From contig CANRJL010000003.1 in assembly GCA_947630935.1 (NCBI GenBank), positions 1-22,041 on the forward strand: 22,041 bases of DNA, read 5' to 3'. The position numbers were made by a program, and so were the translations under genes. Numbering within the stretch: position 1 is the first letter of the stretch; each line of letters starts with the position of its first letter. Shown piece after piece: positions 13,324 to 21,819 of the stretch. The stretch is from an uncultured Bacilli bacterium. Its GTDB lineage: Bacteria > Bacillota_I > Bacilli_A > RF39 > UBA660. A model generated the notes under the pieces. The model saw only the letters and a list, made by a program, of their open reading frames with translations, did no database searches and was not told the DNA's origin.

Positions 13324-14673
13324 ATGGCCAATCGAATAATGCCTAATAATATCGAAGCAGAAATGTCAGTTTTAGGAGTTGCGTTTCTAAATCCCAGTAT
13401 GATGGAGAAAATTATTGAAAATATTAGTGAAGAAATGTTTTACCAAGAAGCCAATAAAAAAATTTTTATTGCTTTAAAAGAACTATACCGAAATAATACT
13501 CCAATTGATATTACAACTGTGAAAAATGAATTAGATAAGCAAAAAAATTTAAATGCTATTGGTGGCATAGAATATTTAACTGATGTAATTGAATCAGTTG
13601 TAACAAGTGCCAATTTAGAATATTATATAAATATTGTCAAAGAAAAATATACTCGCCGTAATTTAATAGATACAGCTACAGATATAATTACCAATTCTTA
13701 CAATGAAGAAGAAGACCTTAATAAATTATTAGATAATTCTGAAAAAAAATTTTTAAATGTTATTCGAACTCGAGAAGTTTCTGAATTTAAACCAATTACT
13801 GTTGCCTTACGACAGGCTCAAGAAAACCTAGAAAGAATAGCCCAAAACAAAAATGCCATAACTGGTTTATCTACTGGTTTTATAGATTTAGATAAAGCTA
13901 CTGCTGGTCTTCATGAGGGTGAGTTAATTATTATTGCAGCTCGTCCTGGTATGGGAAAAACGGCTTTTGCTTTAAATCTTGCCAGCAATGCTGCGACTAC
14001 TACTAAAAAAGCCATTGCTATTTTTAACTTAGAAATGAGTGCCGAGCAATTAGTAAACCGAATGATTAGTGCAGTTGGGCAAATCGAAGGTGATAAATTA
14101 AAAACCGGCATGCTAAATCATAACGATTGGAAAAGATATAATGAAGCAATGAGTGAATTATCAGAAACAAATATTTATATTGAAGATGATGCTTCAGTAA
14201 CTGCTCCTGAAATTCGCGCTAAATGTCGGAGATTAGCAGCTAATAAAGAAGGTTTAGGGTTAGTAATCATCGATTACTTACAATTAGTTACAACCGGTGG
14301 TCGTGTAGAATCTCGCCAAGTCGAAGTATCAGAAATATCCAGAGCATTTAAAACTATGGCTATGGAATTAAAAGTTCCCGTAATTGCCTTAGCTCAATTA
14401 TCCCGTAATGCCGAACGAAGAGAAAGTAATCAACCACGATTAGCTGATTTAAGAGAATCAGGTTCCATCGAACAAGATGCCGATTTAGTCTTATTCATTA
14501 ATCGTCAAGATTATTTTGAAAATAAAACTGCTGAAAATAAAGAAACAATTGTTCCAACAGACATTATTATTGCTAAACATCGTCGTGGTAGTACTGGTTT
14601 ATTTCAATTATTATTTGAATTAGATAAAAGCTGTTTTAAAAATTATACAAAAGTTTCCGAAGAAACATTTTAG
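13324..14673 (+). CDS. dnaB: Replicative DNA helicase
   Basis: The hexameric helicase unwinds DNA at the replication fork. The 449-residue protein has the N-terminal DnaB domain (PNNIEAEMSVLG, 7-18) and a RecA-like C-terminal domain. That domain has Walker A ARPGMGKTAF (near 206), NLEMSAEQL, Walker B LVIIDYLQLV and SRNAERRESNQPRLADLRES with SIEQDADLVLFINR. The end, AKHRRGSTGLFQLLF, is the usual C-terminal motif. A GTG at 13315 is in frame but overlaps the ribosome binding sequence AGGTGAT, so the ATG at 13324 is chosen. It follows rplI directly and is followed 12 bases later by the peptidase gene. In Bacillus this gene is called dnaC. Confidence 0.96.
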   Translation: MANRIMPNNIEAEMSVLGVAFLNPSMMEKIIENISEEMFYQEANKKIFIALKELYRNNTPIDITTVKNELDKQKNLNAIGGIEYLTDVIESVVTSANLEYYINIVKEKYTRRNLIDTATDIITNSYNEEEDLNKLLDNSEKKFLNVIRTREVSEFKPITVALRQAQENLERIAQNKNAITGLSTGFIDLDKATAGLHEGELIIIAARPGMGKTAFALNLASNAATTTKKAIAIFNLEMSAEQLVNRMISAVGQIEGDKLKTGMLNHNDWKRYNEAMSELSETNIYIEDDASVTAPEIRAKCRRLAANKEGLGLVIIDYLQLVTTGGRVESRQVEVSEISRAFKTMAMELKVPVIALAQLSRNAERRESNQPRLADLRESGSIEQDADLVLFINRQDYFENKTAENKETIVPTDIIIAKHRRGSTGLFQLLFELDKSCFKNYTKVSEETF

Positions 14674-14685
14674 AAAGGAAAAAAT

Positions 14686-16197
14686 ATGAAAATCAAAGAT
14701 AAAATAATAGTTTTTCTTTTAGGAATAATAATTCTTACTTTATGTATTACAACAACAATATTTCATGATTCTAACCAAATTCCTAAAAATGTATATCAAG
14801 TATATTTAGATAATCAAATTATTGGTTTAGTAGAAAATAAAGAAGAATTACTAGCCATGATAAATGAAGAGCAACAAGATATTAAAGATACCTACAAAAT
14901 AAATACAGTGTATCCTCCAAATGGATTTAAAATAGAAGAATATATTACATATGATGAAAAAATATCAAGCCCCACTGAAATTTATAGTAAAATTCAAAAT
15001 GCTAGTGATTTTACAATAGAGGGCTACATTGTAACAATAACTAAACCAAAAGCTGAAGGTGAAAAAGAAGAAAAAATTCAAATTCAAGTATTAGATGAAC
15101 AAGTTTTTAAAGATGCTCTAGAGACCTTAGTAACAACTTTTGTTAATGAAAAAGATTATAAAAACTATATTAATAATACGCAAGAAGAAATTAAAGATGT
15201 AGGTAGTACTATTAAACATATGTATTTTGAAGAATCAGTAACAATTAAAAAAACATATATTTCTGTAAAAGAAAAAATTTATACAGATAAAGCTGAATTA
15301 AGTCAATATTTATTATATGGCGATACTACTGAAAAATCAGGTTATATTGTGCAAAAAGGTGATACTTTAGCAACTATTGCCAATGCTAGCAAATTAAATG
15401 TTCAAGAATTATTAATTGCCAATCCTTCCCTAAGAGGTGAAAATACAATCTTAAATATTGGTGAAAGAATTAATAATAGCATAATAAACCCAATTATGAC
15501 TTTAGTAGAGGAAGTTCGTGTAACTGAAGATGTTGATATTGCCTATGAAAAAAAAGTTGAAGTTGATAATAACCTAAATTATGGTGAAAGCAAAATAAAA
15601 CAAGCTGGAGTAACTGGCAAAGCCCGAACTACTCAAGAAATGCGAGTTGTAAATGGTGAACGTACGCAAGAAACAACAATGATTAATTATGTTACTCTTC
15701 GTGAAAAAGTGGATGAAATAACCTCTGTTGGCCCAAAAAGTCAAGTTACTGGAAATTATGTCGATACTGGTTTAGACTGGGGCTGGCCAACTAATCAACC
15801 ATATATTATCACTACCAATTATGAATATCGTTGGGGCGAACATCATGATGGCCTAGATATTTCCGGTACAGGTTTTGGTTCTCCTATTTATGCTGCCAGA
15901 GAAGGAACTGTAGTTCATACTAATTCAGGATGTCCTAAAAATGGTTATTATGGCAGTTCTTGTGGAATGGGTTATGGTAATTACATCGTTATTAATCACG
16001 GAAGCAACTTTAATGTTATATATGCCCATTTAGCCAGTGTCAATGTCAGTGTTGGGGATAAAATAAAACGCGGCCAAGTTATCGGTGCTATGGGTAATAG
16101 TGGTTCATCTACAGGAGCTCACCTTCATTTTGGAACATATAAGGGCGACCCATTATCTCGAGGAAGCCCATTTAACCCATGGAGTTTATATCGATGA
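14686..16197 (+). CDS. Cell wall hydrolase with LysM, G5 and M23 peptidase domains
   Basis: This 503-residue protein is probably a surface-anchored peptidoglycan endopeptidase. An N-terminal hydrophobic segment (about 8-28) is a signal anchor. Residues 35-215 are an uncharacterised beta/alpha region. A LysM-like domain follows (about 220-266: YIVQKGDTLATIA...ANPSL...LNIGERI), then a G5-like domain (about 268-358: EEVRVTEDVDIAYEKKVEVD, MINYVTLREKVD). A C-terminal LytM/M23 domain has an apparently complete zinc site: H387 and D391 in HHDGLD, H448 in IYAHLAS and H479-L-H481. An insertion with two cysteines (GCPKNGYYGSSC) lies within the peptidase domain. The gene overlaps walJ by four bases (ATGA), linking it with cell wall control. 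Confidence 0.93.
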   Translation: MKIKDKIIVFLLGIIILTLCITTTIFHDSNQIPKNVYQVYLDNQIIGLVENKEELLAMINEEQQDIKDTYKINTVYPPNGFKIEEYITYDEKISSPTEIYSKIQNASDFTIEGYIVTITKPKAEGEKEEKIQIQVLDEQVFKDALETLVTTFVNEKDYKNYINNTQEEIKDVGSTIKHMYFEESVTIKKTYISVKEKIYTDKAELSQYLLYGDTTEKSGYIVQKGDTLATIANASKLNVQELLIANPSLRGENTILNIGERINNSIINPIMTLVEEVRVTEDVDIAYEKKVEVDNNLNYGESKIKQAGVTGKARTTQEMRVVNGERTQETTMINYVTLREKVDEITSVGPKSQVTGNYVDTGLDWGWPTNQPYIITTNYEYRWGEHHDGLDISGTGFGSPIYAAREGTVVHTNSGCPKNGYYGSSCGMGYGNYIVINHGSNFNVIYAHLASVNVSVGDKIKRGQVIGAMGNSGSSTGAHLHFGTYKGDPLSRGSPFNPWSLYR

Positions 16198-16976
16198 AAG
16201 TAGCTGTATTAGCCAGTGGTAGTGAAGGAAATTGTACTTTCATTTCATCTCAAAATCATAAAATATTAATAGATTTAGGTAAAAATGCTAAATATATAAA
16301 AGAACATCTAAAAGACATTACCGAAAAACCTGAAGATATTGAAGCTATAATCATCAGTCATACCCATAAAGACCATGTAAGTGCCCTTAAAGTATTCTTA
16401 AACCAATTTCATCCTCTTGTCTATTTAACTGAAAAACAATATGCTGATTTAGAATTTTTAAAAAATTATGAACAAGTAATTTTATATGATGAATCATTTA
16501 GCATTGGCGATATAAAAATAAACTCGATTCATACAAGTCATGATGTTTCAGATTCTCGTAATTTCATTTTATCAATTGAAGAAAAAAAAATAGTATATCT
16601 AACTGATACAGGATATCTTAATCATAAATATTTTCCTAAATTACAAAACTGCGATTATTATTTATTTGAAAGTAATCATGACATCGAAATGCTCTTAAAT
16701 GGTTCTTATCCTAAATGGTTAAAACAAAGAATCGTGGGCACCCTTGGTCACTTATCTAACAAAGATAGTAGTTTTTACTTATCGAAATTAATAGGCGCTA
16801 AAACTCAAAAAATAGTTTTAATGCATTTATCTAAAGAAAATAATACTGAAAAAAAGGCTTTAGAAACATTACAAGAAACCCTAAAAGAATATGAAATAGA
16901 TTTTCACAATATTTGTTGTGCCAAACAAAACGAAGTAACAGGAGTATGTGATGATAAAAATACTGTGCGTGGGTAA
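16194..16976 (+). CDS. walJ: MBL-fold hydrolase, WalJ/YycJ family
   Basis: This is a 260-residue metallo-beta-lactamase fold protein of the WalJ (YycJ/VicX) type, linked to coordination of cell wall and replication control. It begins MKVAVLASGSEGNC, the family's characteristic start, and has the metal motif HTHKDH (56-61), then SHDVSDSRNFIL, YLTDTGYL, FESNHD and LGHLSNKDS. An ATG at 16179 is in frame, but GGAG (16181-16184) is well placed only for the ATG at 16194, which gives the typical N-terminus and an ATGA overlap with the peptidase gene. In Bacillus walJ belongs to the walRK operon with rlmH nearby; here the walJ-rlmH pair is kept but walRK are not adjacent. Confidence 0.92.
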   Translation: MKVAVLASGSEGNCTFISSQNHKILIDLGKNAKYIKEHLKDITEKPEDIEAIIISHTHKDHVSALKVFLNQFHPLVYLTEKQYADLEFLKNYEQVILYDESFSIGDIKINSIHTSHDVSDSRNFILSIEEKKIVYLTDTGYLNHKYFPKLQNCDYYLFESNHDIEMLLNGSYPKWLKQRIVGTLGHLSNKDSSFYLSKLIGAKTQKIVLMHLSKENNTEKKALETLQETLKEYEIDFHNICCAKQNEVTGVCDDKNTVRG

Positions 16977-17388
16977 ATTAAAGGAAAAATATTTAATTGA
17001 ACTCATCCAAGATTATACAAAAAGAATTAATAAATATCATTCTATAACAATAATTGAGGTAAAAGATGAAAATTCTTTAATAAAAGAAAAAGAACATCTT
17101 CAAAAATATATATCACCTAAAGATTATGTCATAACCTTAGAAATAACTGGTCAAATGTTAAACAGTGAACAATTAGCTATCAAAATAGCTAACTTATGGA
17201 TATCTTATCCAACCATTACTTTTGTAATAGGTAGTTCCTTAGGTCTCCATGAAGATATTAAAAAAAGGAGTAATTTTGCTTTATCTTTTTCCAAATTTAC
17301 CTTTCCCCATGGTTTATTTCGGGGTATATTATTAGAACAAATCTATCGCTCATTAAAAATCAATAATCATGAAACATATCATAAATAG
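16951..17388 (+). CDS. rlmH: 23S rRNA (pseudouridine1915-N3)-methyltransferase
   Basis: RlmH is a small SPOUT methyltransferase that uses S-adenosylmethionine to methylate pseudouridine 1915 in helix 69 of 23S rRNA. The 145-residue product starts MIKILCVGKLKEKYL and has the cofactor-binding FVIGSSLGL (near 91-99; usually FVIGGSLG) and the highly conserved C-terminal FPHGLFRGILLEQIYRSLKI plus NNHETYHK. ACAGGAG ends six bases before the ATG at 16951; a GTG at 16948 is in frame but less well placed. It overlaps walJ by 26 bases. Confidence 0.95.
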   Translation: MIKILCVGKLKEKYLIELIQDYTKRINKYHSITIIEVKDENSLIKEKEHLQKYISPKDYVITLEITGQMLNSEQLAIKIANLWISYPTITFVIGSSLGLHEDIKKRSNFALSFSKFTFPHGLFRGILLEQIYRSLKINNHETYHK

Positions 17389-17405
17389 TAAAGGAGACGA
17401 TTCTT

Positions 17406-18071
17406 ATGATTGGCAATGATTGGGACCAAAAATTAGAAATAATTTGGCAAAGTAGTGGTTTTAAAAAATTTATGAATCTTGTTGATAAAGAATATCAAAC
17501 TAAAACAATATTTCCGCCTAAAAATTACATCTTTAATGCTTTAAAACTAACACCATATAAAAATGTTAAAGTAGTTATTGTAGGTCAAGACCCTTATCAT
17601 GGTCAAGGTGAAGCTCATGGCCTATCTTTTTCAGTGTTAAAAGGCGTGAAAATTCCCCCTTCACTGCAAAATATTTATAAAGAATTACAAGATGATTTAA
17701 ATATCAAAATGTGTCCCGATGGTGATTTAACAAAGTGGGCTAAAGAAGGTGTTCTTTTATTAAATGCCGTATTAACCGTCGTTAAAGACACGCCAGCATC
17801 TCATCGCAATTTAGGTTGGGAACGCTTAACAGATTATATAATCAAAATTCTAAATGAAAAAGAAGAACCTATAGTATTTATCCTATGGGGAAATTTCGCT
17901 AAAGAAAAGGCCAAATATATAACAAACCCTCGCCATCTAATTATTACTAGTCCCCATCCCAGCCCTTTTTCTGCCCGTTATGGGTTCTTTGGAAGTAAAC
18001 CATTTTCTAGAACCAACGAATTTTTAAAGCAAAATGGTCTTAAACCAATTAATTGGGACTTAAATGAATAA
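17406..18071 (+). CDS. ung: Uracil-DNA glycosylase, family 1
   Basis: Ung removes uracil from DNA as the first step of base excision repair. The 221-residue protein has the active-site motif GQDPYHGQGEAHGLSFSV, with catalytic Asp62 and His65. It also has PPSLQNIYKEL, LLLNAVLTV and the DNA-minor-groove motif HPSPFSARYGFFGSKPFSR (His184), matching family 1. Length is normal. AAAGGAGACGA precedes the ATG, 17 bases after rlmH, so it is probably the last gene of the rplI run, although no terminator is visible after it. Confidence 0.97.
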   Translation: MIGNDWDQKLEIIWQSSGFKKFMNLVDKEYQTKTIFPPKNYIFNALKLTPYKNVKVVIVGQDPYHGQGEAHGLSFSVLKGVKIPPSLQNIYKELQDDLNIKMCPDGDLTKWAKEGVLLLNAVLTVVKDTPASHRNLGWERLTDYIIKILNEKEEPIVFILWGNFAKEKAKYITNPRHLIITSPHPSPFSARYGFFGSKPFSRTNEFLKQNGLKPINWDLNE

Positions 18072-18084
18072 AAGCCGAAAACAC

Positions 18085-18113
18085 TTTAAAAAGATATCGA
18101 AATACGTTATAAT
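18085..18113 (+). promoter_or_regulatory. Sigma-A promoter for the gene at 18144
   Basis: TTTAAA (18085-18090), a 17-base spacer and a perfect TATAAT (18108-18113) lie 31 bases before the start codon. It likely drives three genes, up to the terminator at 21606. Confidence 0.65.
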
Positions 18114-18143
18114 ATATAAAGTATAAAGAGGTGTAAAGTTAAA

Positions 18144-18632
18144 ATGAAAAAGATTAAAGACATTTGGAATAACAATCGTGTTTTAATAGTATTAATAATA
18201 ATCGTAATAACTTGTTTTTGCATTATGGGTATCGTAATGGTTAAATATTTCTTTGGGGGAAATACTTCAAGCTATGGTGACCGTTTAGATGATATTGCTA
18301 ATATGCCATTTAAAGAAGAAGACCAAAATGCTTTATTATCAGCAATTAAAGAAAATGATTCTGTAATAGATTCAACAGTAAATATTCGTGGCAAAATTAT
18401 ATATATTCGTATTCAATTCAATGAAAAAGCAACCTTAGATAAAGCTAAAGAGATAGCAAATAAATCTATTGAAGCAATTCCATCAGATTATTTAGCAAAA
18501 TATGATTTAGAATATACTTTAGTTCAAGAGTCAACTGAAAGTGTAGCAGGCTTTACTATTATGGGTGCTAGAAATATTAACAGAACAGTTTTAATCTGGA
18601 ACAATAATACCCCTATTAAGGATGAGGAGTAG
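18144..18632 (+). CDS. Single-pass membrane protein of unknown function
   Basis: This 162-residue protein has one hydrophobic segment (about residues 12-36) after a basic start, MKKIKDIWNNNR, and an outer or soluble domain of about 120 residues. That domain has strand-like VNIRGKIIYIRIQF, a helix (EKATLDKAKEIANKSIEAI) and a second strand pair, YDLEYTLVQES and FTIMGARN. The alternating beta-alpha-beta pattern suggests a small compact fold, but I cannot name the family. AGAGGTG precedes the ATG. Its stop codon is six bases before the next start and its end supplies that gene's ribosome binding site, so the two are probably coupled. A role with the downstream receptor protein is possible but unproven. 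Confidence 0.82.
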   Translation: MKKIKDIWNNNRVLIVLIIIVITCFCIMGIVMVKYFFGGNTSSYGDRLDDIANMPFKEEDQNALLSAIKENDSVIDSTVNIRGKIIYIRIQFNEKATLDKAKEIANKSIEAIPSDYLAKYDLEYTLVQESTESVAGFTIMGARNINRTVLIWNNNTPIKDEE

Positions 18633-18637
18633 TGATT

Positions 18638-20662
18638 ATGAAAAACAAATCAAAAAGTAAAATTATAATTATATCCTTTTTTCTCTTATTAATAATTGGT
18701 TTAGTTATTTTTTTCTTTGTAAAAGATAGCAATCGTTTAACCCCTCAAGAAAAAGCTTGGATAACAGAATCTGCTAAAAAAGTTCAAAATATTCATGTAA
18801 TTAATGATGAAAATTTATTTGGCAAAAATGGTAAAGGAATATTTTATACTTTTATCAAAGATTTTGAAGAAAACTATGGCATATCTTTTAATAATATTGT
18901 ATTTAAAAGTAATGAAACTGTATCAAATGCTTTATTCGGTACGACAAATACCTTACCTCAAGGAGCCTTAGATTTTTATCAAGACCACTATGTTTTAATT
19001 GGTAAAGAAGCTGTACCAATTCCTAGTATAGAATATATAAAAACAATGAAAATAGGAATACTTTCTTCCAATGTGTCTTATATAAATAATTATTTAAAAA
19101 CATTAAATTTACAAATTGCCTCTTATAATACTCGAGAAGAATTAATTGCGGCTTTAGATAATAAAAGTGTAAATGCAATTATCGTTCCTAGAATTGAATA
19201 CTTAGATACGTTATTAGAAAAAAACTATGTAATCAATTTTCATTTTAGTGATATTTTATATCATTACTATATGAACGATAATGAAAACTCTTTATTAAAA
19301 AGCGTTATGCAAAAATATTATGATACATGGTCTATAAAAAATTTACCAAATAATTTGGCTGAAGAAGAAAGAACTGAATTCTTAAAAGATTTAAAATTAG
19401 AAGAAAAAGACCTTGCATCCTTACAAAGCAATAGTATATCATACGGTTTAGTTGATAATAGTCCATATGAAGTCTTACGAAGTGGCCATGTTGGTGGGAT
19501 AGCTACAGAATACATGAAAGCTTTTGCCAAATTTTCTAAGATTGATATTGAATATTATAAATACAAAAATTCTAAAAAGCTTCTTTGCGAAATTCAAAAC
19601 AACAAAATTCAATTATACTTCAATTATTTTGAAAGCCCAGAAAGTAAAAAAATTCCAACAAATATTTATCTAAGTTATTCTGTTTATATTCCGTTATCTA
19701 GCACAGTAATAGTAAATACCCTTGATTCATTACAAAATAAAAAGATTTATGTTGAAGAAAATACCTTATTAGCTAGTGAATTACAGAAAAATAATAATTT
19801 ACAAATAATAACTTATAATAGAGAAAAAGATTGGAATAAAATTCGTAATAAAAATGATACAATAATAGTAATCGATTCTAAATTAGGAAATTATTTTCAA
19901 AATAGTGATTTAAAAAAATTTAAAAAAGCGTTTGAAACTACCACACAAATAAATTATTCATTTTTATCAGAAAATAATGACACTTTTAATTTACTACTAA
20001 AAAAATATCTAAATTATTCTGACAATAATCTTTTCCAACAAGTTGGTATATATAATAATTTAGAAACTGAACATCAAGGAAATATTATTTCAACAATAGC
20101 AAAATATGCCTTTTATTTCTTAGTAATTATTGGTATTATACTTTTCTTGATTTTCCGTAATAGTAAAAAAGTTCGCTTAGCTAAAAAAATAAAGAAAGAT
20201 GACAAATTAAAATATATTGACCAATTAACAACTTTAAAAAATCGAAATTACTTAAATGAGAATATGGAATCTTGGAATAAAAATACAATCTATCCTCAAA
20301 GTGTAATTATGATTGATTTAACAAGCTTACAAGAAATTAATGATACTTTAGGCTATGAAGAAGGTGACAAACAAATTCAAGGAGCTGCCAATATTTTAAT
20401 AAGAACCCAACTAGATAATTCTGATATCATAAGAACTGATGGTACAGAATTCATGATTTACTTAGTAGGGTATAGTCAAAAACAAATAACTAGTTACTTA
20501 CATAAATTAAATAAAGAATTTAAAAATTTACCTTATGCTTATGGAGCTAAAATGAGCTATAGTATGATTTTAGATGATTTAAAAAATATTGAAGATGCAA
20601 TCAATGAATGTGTCGAAGAAATAAAAATGCAAAAGCAAGAACAAAAGGAAGAAAAAGAATGA
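18638..20662 (+). CDS. Membrane-bound solute-binding receptor with degenerate GGDEF domain
   Basis: The 674-residue protein has a membrane segment at about 9-28, then a ~460-residue extracellular region that looks like two solute-binding domains. The second starts near residue 266 with YGLVDNSPYEVLR...VGGIATEYMKAFAK, typical of family 3 binding proteins; the first is more divergent. A second membrane segment lies near 488-508. The cytoplasmic part is a GGDEF domain: DQLTTLKNRNYL, MIDLTSLQEINDTLGYEEGD, and DGTEF (601-605) in place of GGDEF. Because the first Gly and the Asp of GGDEF are replaced and the second metal-site Asp of DxD is Thr, diguanylate cyclase activity is unlikely; it may bind nucleotide or signal allosterically. 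GAGGAG (18624-18629) fits the ATG at 18638, not the in-frame GTG at 18632. It overlaps the next gene by four bases. Confidence 0.85.
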   Translation: MKNKSKSKIIIISFFLLLIIGLVIFFFVKDSNRLTPQEKAWITESAKKVQNIHVINDENLFGKNGKGIFYTFIKDFEENYGISFNNIVFKSNETVSNALFGTTNTLPQGALDFYQDHYVLIGKEAVPIPSIEYIKTMKIGILSSNVSYINNYLKTLNLQIASYNTREELIAALDNKSVNAIIVPRIEYLDTLLEKNYVINFHFSDILYHYYMNDNENSLLKSVMQKYYDTWSIKNLPNNLAEEERTEFLKDLKLEEKDLASLQSNSISYGLVDNSPYEVLRSGHVGGIATEYMKAFAKFSKIDIEYYKYKNSKKLLCEIQNNKIQLYFNYFESPESKKIPTNIYLSYSVYIPLSSTVIVNTLDSLQNKKIYVEENTLLASELQKNNNLQIITYNREKDWNKIRNKNDTIIVIDSKLGNYFQNSDLKKFKKAFETTTQINYSFLSENNDTFNLLLKKYLNYSDNNLFQQVGIYNNLETEHQGNIISTIAKYAFYFLVIIGIILFLIFRNSKKVRLAKKIKKDDKLKYIDQLTTLKNRNYLNENMESWNKNTIYPQSVIMIDLTSLQEINDTLGYEEGDKQIQGAANILIRTQLDNSDIIRTDGTEFMIYLVGYSQKQITSYLHKLNKEFKNLPYAYGAKMSYSMILDDLKNIEDAINECVEEIKMQKQEQKEEKE

Positions 20663-21492
20663 AATTAAAAAAGAAAGTCCAGAATATAATTAAGCGTTTA
20701 TGGCGAATTATTAGTAAACCAGAAATGTTAGTTTTACCAGGTCAGCTCGCTTTCTTTTTTTTATTGGCAATTGTTCCAACAATAACATTAATTGCCTATG
20801 GTGCATCTTTATTTCATGTATCATTTGATTTTATAACAAATTTTGTTACAAAAGCCTTTGGAAATGAAATAACAGAATTAATAATTCCAATAGTAAAAGA
20901 TATTAATATAACACCTGCTTTTTTAATTACAATAGCTATTTCTTTTTATACAGCATCGACTGGCGCAAGCTCCATAATTATAACTTCTAATGAATTATAT
21001 AATATACAAAATAGTAGCTTTATCAAAAGAAAAATAAAAGCAATATTTATGACATTTATATTAGTCTTATTGCTTGTATTTCTTCTTTTAATTCCAGCAT
21101 TTGGTGACAAAATCATAGAGTTAGTTAGTTTTGTAAATATAAATGAAACTGTCACAAAAATATTAATAACATTAATTAATATTACTAAAAGCCCTATTTC
21201 GTGGGTAATTACATTTATCTTAATTAAAGTTATTTATGCCCTTGCTCCAGATAAAATAATAGACTCATCATATACCAATAAAGGAGCAATATTTACAACA
21301 ATTGGTTTTGTAATAACTACCGAACTATATTCATTCTTTGTAAATAACTTTGCTCATTATGATATTTTATATGGTGGGCTTGCTCATTTTGTAGTATTAA
21401 TGATTTGGTTATATTTATTAGCCAATATCGTAACTGTAAGTTTAGCTATAAATAGTGAAGAAATAGAGCGTTACCAAAAAAAGGAACAATAA
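20659..21492 (+). CDS. YihY/BrkB family inner membrane protein
   Basis: This 277-residue protein has about six membrane segments. It begins with a basic stretch, MKLKKKVQNIIKRLW, followed by LPGQLAFFFLLAIVPTITL. It ends with the family's typical last helix region, YGGLAHFVVLMIWLYLLANI. The family was once called a ribonuclease BN or virulence factor, but its function is not firmly known. The frame is open back to 20608, but AAGGAAG (20645-20651) fits the ATG at 20659, which also overlaps the upstream stop codon as ATGA. It is the last gene of the unit before the terminator at 21606. Confidence 0.9.
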   Translation: MKLKKKVQNIIKRLWRIISKPEMLVLPGQLAFFFLLAIVPTITLIAYGASLFHVSFDFITNFVTKAFGNEITELIIPIVKDINITPAFLITIAISFYTASTGASSIIITSNELYNIQNSSFIKRKIKAIFMTFILVLLLVFLLLIPAFGDKIIELVSFVNINETVTKILITLINITKSPISWVITFILIKVIYALAPDKIIDSSYTNKGAIFTTIGFVITTELYSFFVNNFAHYDILYGGLAHFVVLMIWLYLLANIVTVSLAINSEEIERYQKKEQ

Positions 21493-21518
21493 AAAAAATA
21501 ATTTGCCATATACTAATA

Positions 21519-21546
21519 TTGTGCACACGGGTATTACTTGTGCACA
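21519..21546. repeat. Two copies of TTGTGCACA, 19 bases apart
   Basis: TTGTGCACA occurs at 21519-21527 and 21538-21546. Each contains the 8-bp palindrome TGTGCACA. The 19-base spacing puts the two centres on nearly the same DNA face. In RNA they could pair with each other as an 8-bp stem with an 11-base loop. They lie in the 3' region of the YihY gene, before its terminator. No gene starts just after them. Confidence 0.6.
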
Positions 21547-21605
21547 GTAAAAATTTCGATCCGAAAAATATGCTATGGTATCAATAAGATTGAAAAGTAA
21601 TATCC

Positions 21606-21637
21606 AAGAAAGTAAAAAGATTTACTTTCTTTTTTTT
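21606..21637 (+). terminator. Strong rho-independent terminator
   Basis: AAGAAAGTAAA / TTTACTTTCTT (21606-21616 and 21621-21631) forms an 11-bp stem with a 4-base loop, followed by T residues to 21637. It is 113 bases after the YihY stop codon. Confidence 0.9.
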
Positions 21638-21777
21638 AGAATTTTATTAACCTCTTTCAATTATATCTAATGAGTATGAAATTTATACTTGATAGGTATA
21701 AGCAGATATTTAAGTTTACCACTACATTTTTACACACTTTTCAGTCGCCACCTATTGACTCAGGGGGAGGGGTATTA
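21638..21777. other. Intergenic region with possible IS-end relic
   Basis: I see no convincing gene. TTTACACACTTTTCAGTCGC (21728-21747) has the general look of an IS256-type terminal repeat, from memory, but there is no partner copy or transposase in the window. A small inverted repeat TTATAC / GTATAA lies near 21681-21699. A G-rich tract CAGGGGGAGGGG (21761-21772) is the longest G-run in the window. Confidence 0.25.
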
Positions 21778-21786
21778 TGCTATAAT
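21778..21786 (+). promoter_or_regulatory. Extended -10 promoter before the 52-residue ORF
   Basis: TGcTATAAT (21778-21786) is a perfect extended -10. A TTGACT at 21755-21760 is 20 bases upstream, three more than ideal, and the spacer contains GGGGGAGGGG. Transcription would start near 21793, leaving a leader of about 27 bases. Confidence 0.55.
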
Positions 21787-21819
21787 TTTTTCTATGAAAA
21801 ATAGAAAAGAGAATAACAA

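Noticed and set aside
21670..21804. 44-codon plus-strand ORF before the last gene
   Set aside because: It has no ribosome binding site and runs through the promoter of the 21820 ORF; composition is unconvincing.
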